7,702 bases of DNA from Bacillota bacterium (GTDB taxonomy: Bacteria; Bacillota; Clostridia; Christensenellales; CAG-138), in NCBI GenBank assembly GCA_023453725.1, contig JAEXTB010000208.1:1-7702 (forward strand). Direction: 5' to 3'. Shown here piece after piece: positions 6,400-7,702 of the stretch. The notes beneath the pieces were generated by a model that worked only from the letters and a program-made list of their open reading frames with translations, was not told the origin of the DNA and ran no database searches. The translations under genes were made by a program, and so were the position numbers. Numbering within the stretch: position 1 is the first letter of the stretch; each line of letters starts with the position of its first letter.

Positions 6400-6416
6400 A
6401 TAACGCCAGGTGTTAT
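6400..6416. promoter_or_regulatory. 17-bp near-palindrome, candidate operator
   Basis: ATAACGCCAGGTGTTAT is an odd palindrome centred on A6408: seven of the eight arm pairs are complementary, the only break being G6405 against T6411. It lies just after the candidate -10 at 6390-6395, where a bound protein would block initiation or early elongation, and about 85 bp before the isomerase ATG. Similar sequence occurs at 1307-1323 before the binding-protein gene. The binding factor is unknown. Confidence 0.45.
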
Positions 6417-6489
6417 CAAGTATTTTATTTTTATATTATGCCATCCAATGCACCCAACCCAAACAGGGTTATATTTGAAAACAACAATC

Positions 6490-6495
6490 GGAGGA
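6490..6495 (+). promoter_or_regulatory. Ribosome binding site of the isomerase gene
   Basis: GGAGGA lies 7 nt before the ATG at 6503 and fixes the start. About 20 nt upstream, AACCC (6456-6460) and GGGTT (6466-6470) could form a small 5-bp hairpin that leaves this site exposed. Confidence 0.8.
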
Positions 6496-6502
6496 ACAAT
6501 CA

Positions 6503-7702
6503 ATGGTAGAACGGTTAAAGAAACGCACTGCACGCATCGGCCTTTTTGGCGTAGCCCATCCCACATACTGGGATCAATTCCCTGGCCTTCTCGATACCCT
6601 GATGGGATATCACACAGATCTGAAGGTGCTGCTTCAAAAGCAGGATGTGGAAGTCATTGATTTCGGCATGGTGGATACGAGCGAGCGGGCGTATGAAGCG
6701 CTCGAAGAAATGAAATCCAACCGTCTTGACGTGCTGTTCTGCAATATGCTCACCTATGCGACCTCCTCGGTGTTTGCGCCCATAATTCGGGATGTGAATC
6801 TTCCAATGGTGCTTGTGGCGCTGCAGCCGCTGCGCAAGATGGATTACGACCGGGCAAATACCCGCCAGCAGCTCGAAAATGATAATGTATGCTCCGTGCC
6901 CGAGTTTACCGGCGTTGCCGTGCGCATGGGCAAACGCGTCAACGACGTTATCATTGGCACGCTCTACAATGACCCTGAGGCGGAAAAGGAGCTTGCCCGC
7001 TGGTGTGACATCGGAAAAGTGCTGCATGATTTGAAAGGCGCACGCTTTGGCCTGATGGGCCATGTGCTTGAGGCCATGTATGATATGCACGCGGACCCCA
7101 CGGCGGTTTCGGCGGCATTTGGCGTGCACGTGCCGCTGCTGGAAGTGGACGATGTGCTATCTGTATATGATACTGTGACCGAAGAAGAAATCAAGGAAAA
7201 GAGCGCGTTGATCTTAAACTGCTTCGATACGCCGGAACCGGTAAGCGACCCCATTACCACGAAATTGACGGACGCCGATCTTTATAAGGCTGCAAAAGCT
7301 GCGGTGACTTTAGACAAATTCGTCGCGCAGTACGGCTTGACCGGCCTTGCTTATTATTACAACGGCCGCCCGGGATCAGATCACCAGAATGTTGTAAGTT
7401 CCTTCATCGTCGGCAACTCCCTGTTAAACGCACAGGGTGTTCCGATGTGCGGGGAATTCGATATCAAGACCTGCCTTGCCATGTTCATTATGGACCGGCT
7501 CAACATCGGCGGCAGCTTCGCGGAGTTCCATCCTTTTGATTTTGATGAGGATTTCATATTCGTCGGCCATGACGGCCCGCATCATATTGCCATTGCAGAC
7601 GGAAAGCCGGTTCTTCGCAGTCTTTCCAAATACCATGGTAAACCCGGCAGCGGTGCGTCGGTGGAGTTTAAAATCAAGGAAGGCCCCATCACCATGCTAT
7701 GC
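6503..7702 (+). CDS. L-fucose/L-arabinose isomerase family protein (3'-truncated by window edge)
   Basis: The frame runs 400 codons from ATG 6503 to the window end without a stop; relatives are about 470-500 residues, so most of the protein is visible. It belongs to the FucI-like aldose-ketose isomerases (COG2407 group), which interconvert an aldose and a ketose with a divalent metal. An N-terminal Rossmann-like domain (RIGLFGVAHPTYWDQFPG, 11-28) is followed by a middle domain with GLMGHVLEAMYDM (183-195) and the catalytic C-terminal part: LAYYYNG (282-288), CGEFDIK (316-322), FAEFHPFDFDED (339-350), GHDGPHHIAIADGK (355-368) and YHGKPGSG (377-384). By analogy with FucI, Glu318, Glu341 and one of the C-terminal histidines probably bind metal; this assignment is inference. 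It is shorter than E. coli FucI (591). It diverges from the AraC-type gene, which probably controls it. The substrate may be L-fucose, L-arabinose or another sugar; it is not a RhaA-type rhamnose isomerase. Confidence 0.88.
   Translation, partial: MVERLKKRTARIGLFGVAHPTYWDQFPGLLDTLMGYHTDLKVLLQKQDVEVIDFGMVDTSERAYEALEEMKSNRLDVLFCNMLTYATSSVFAPIIRDVNLPMVLVALQPLRKMDYDRANTRQQLENDNVCSVPEFTGVAVRMGKRVNDVIIGTLYNDPEAEKELARWCDIGKVLHDLKGARFGLMGHVLEAMYDMHADPTAVSAAFGVHVPLLEVDDVLSVYDTVTEEEIKEKSALILNCFDTPEPVSDPITTKLTDADLYKAAKAAVTLDKFVAQYGLTGLAYYYNGRPGSDHQNVVSSFIVGNSLLNAQGVPMCGEFDIKTCLAMFIMDRLNIGGSFAEFHPFDFDEDFIFVGHDGPHHIAIADGKPVLRSLSKYHGKPGSGASVEFKIKEGPITMLC

Noticed and set aside
6515..7129. Minus-strand open frame of 204 codons opposite the isomerase gene
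   Set aside because: The plus-strand frame carries the isomerase family motifs and a good Shine-Dalgarno; the antisense product has no recognisable domain.

Overview
The window looks like a carbohydrate-uptake and sugar-isomerisation locus from a Gram-positive anaerobe, most likely a Clostridia/Bacillota member of intermediate GC content (a gut lineage such as Christensenellales or Oscillospirales would fit). This is inferred from the AGGAGG-type ribosome binding sites, the lipoprotein-anchored sugar-binding protein with a TEAP-repeat linker, the RbsA/RbsC-type transporter and the AraC-type regulator. Taxonomy cannot be fixed from the sequence alone.

Layout. (1) Bases 1-1113 hold the 3' part of a diverged, RbsA-like tandem ATPase whose nucleotide-binding motifs are eroded in both halves. 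(2) A near-ideal sigma-70/sigma-A promoter (TTGACA, 18 bp, TATAAT) at 1165-1194 starts a four-gene operon with a leader of about 127 nt: a sugar-binding lipoprotein (1328-2392), a canonical tandem ABC ATPase (2486-4018, TTG start), a permease (4023-5027) and an L-rhamnose mutarotase-family protein (5027-5338) whose start overlaps the permease stop in TAATG. A 12-bp hairpin with no U-run lies between the binding-protein and ATPase genes. (3) A terminator hairpin at 5351-5390 separates this operon from a convergent AraC-family regulator (5415-6314, minus strand). (4) A 188-bp divergent intergenic region carries a 17-bp near-palindrome and iterated AT-rich motifs. (5) The last gene (6503-7702, plus, running off the edge) is an L-fucose/L-arabinose isomerase-family protein.

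Likely joint function: the binding protein captures a monosaccharide outside the cell, the permease and tandem ATPase import it, the mutarotase equilibrates its anomers, and the isomerase converts the aldose to a ketose. The AraC-type protein probably senses the sugar or an intermediate and controls the divergent isomerase gene and perhaps the transporter operon. The substrate is not settled: the mutarotase points to L-rhamnose-like 6-deoxyhexoses, while the isomerase belongs to the broad FucI/AraA-like superfamily, not to the RhaA family. Kinase and aldolase genes are not in the window.

I see no CRISPR array, transposon, phage gene, tRNA or rRNA, and no clearly unprecedented system. The most interesting signals are the degenerate second ATPase beside a complete transporter, a TATAACG motif shared by the transporter and isomerase leaders, and the mutarotase/isomerase pairing with no clear known pathway.
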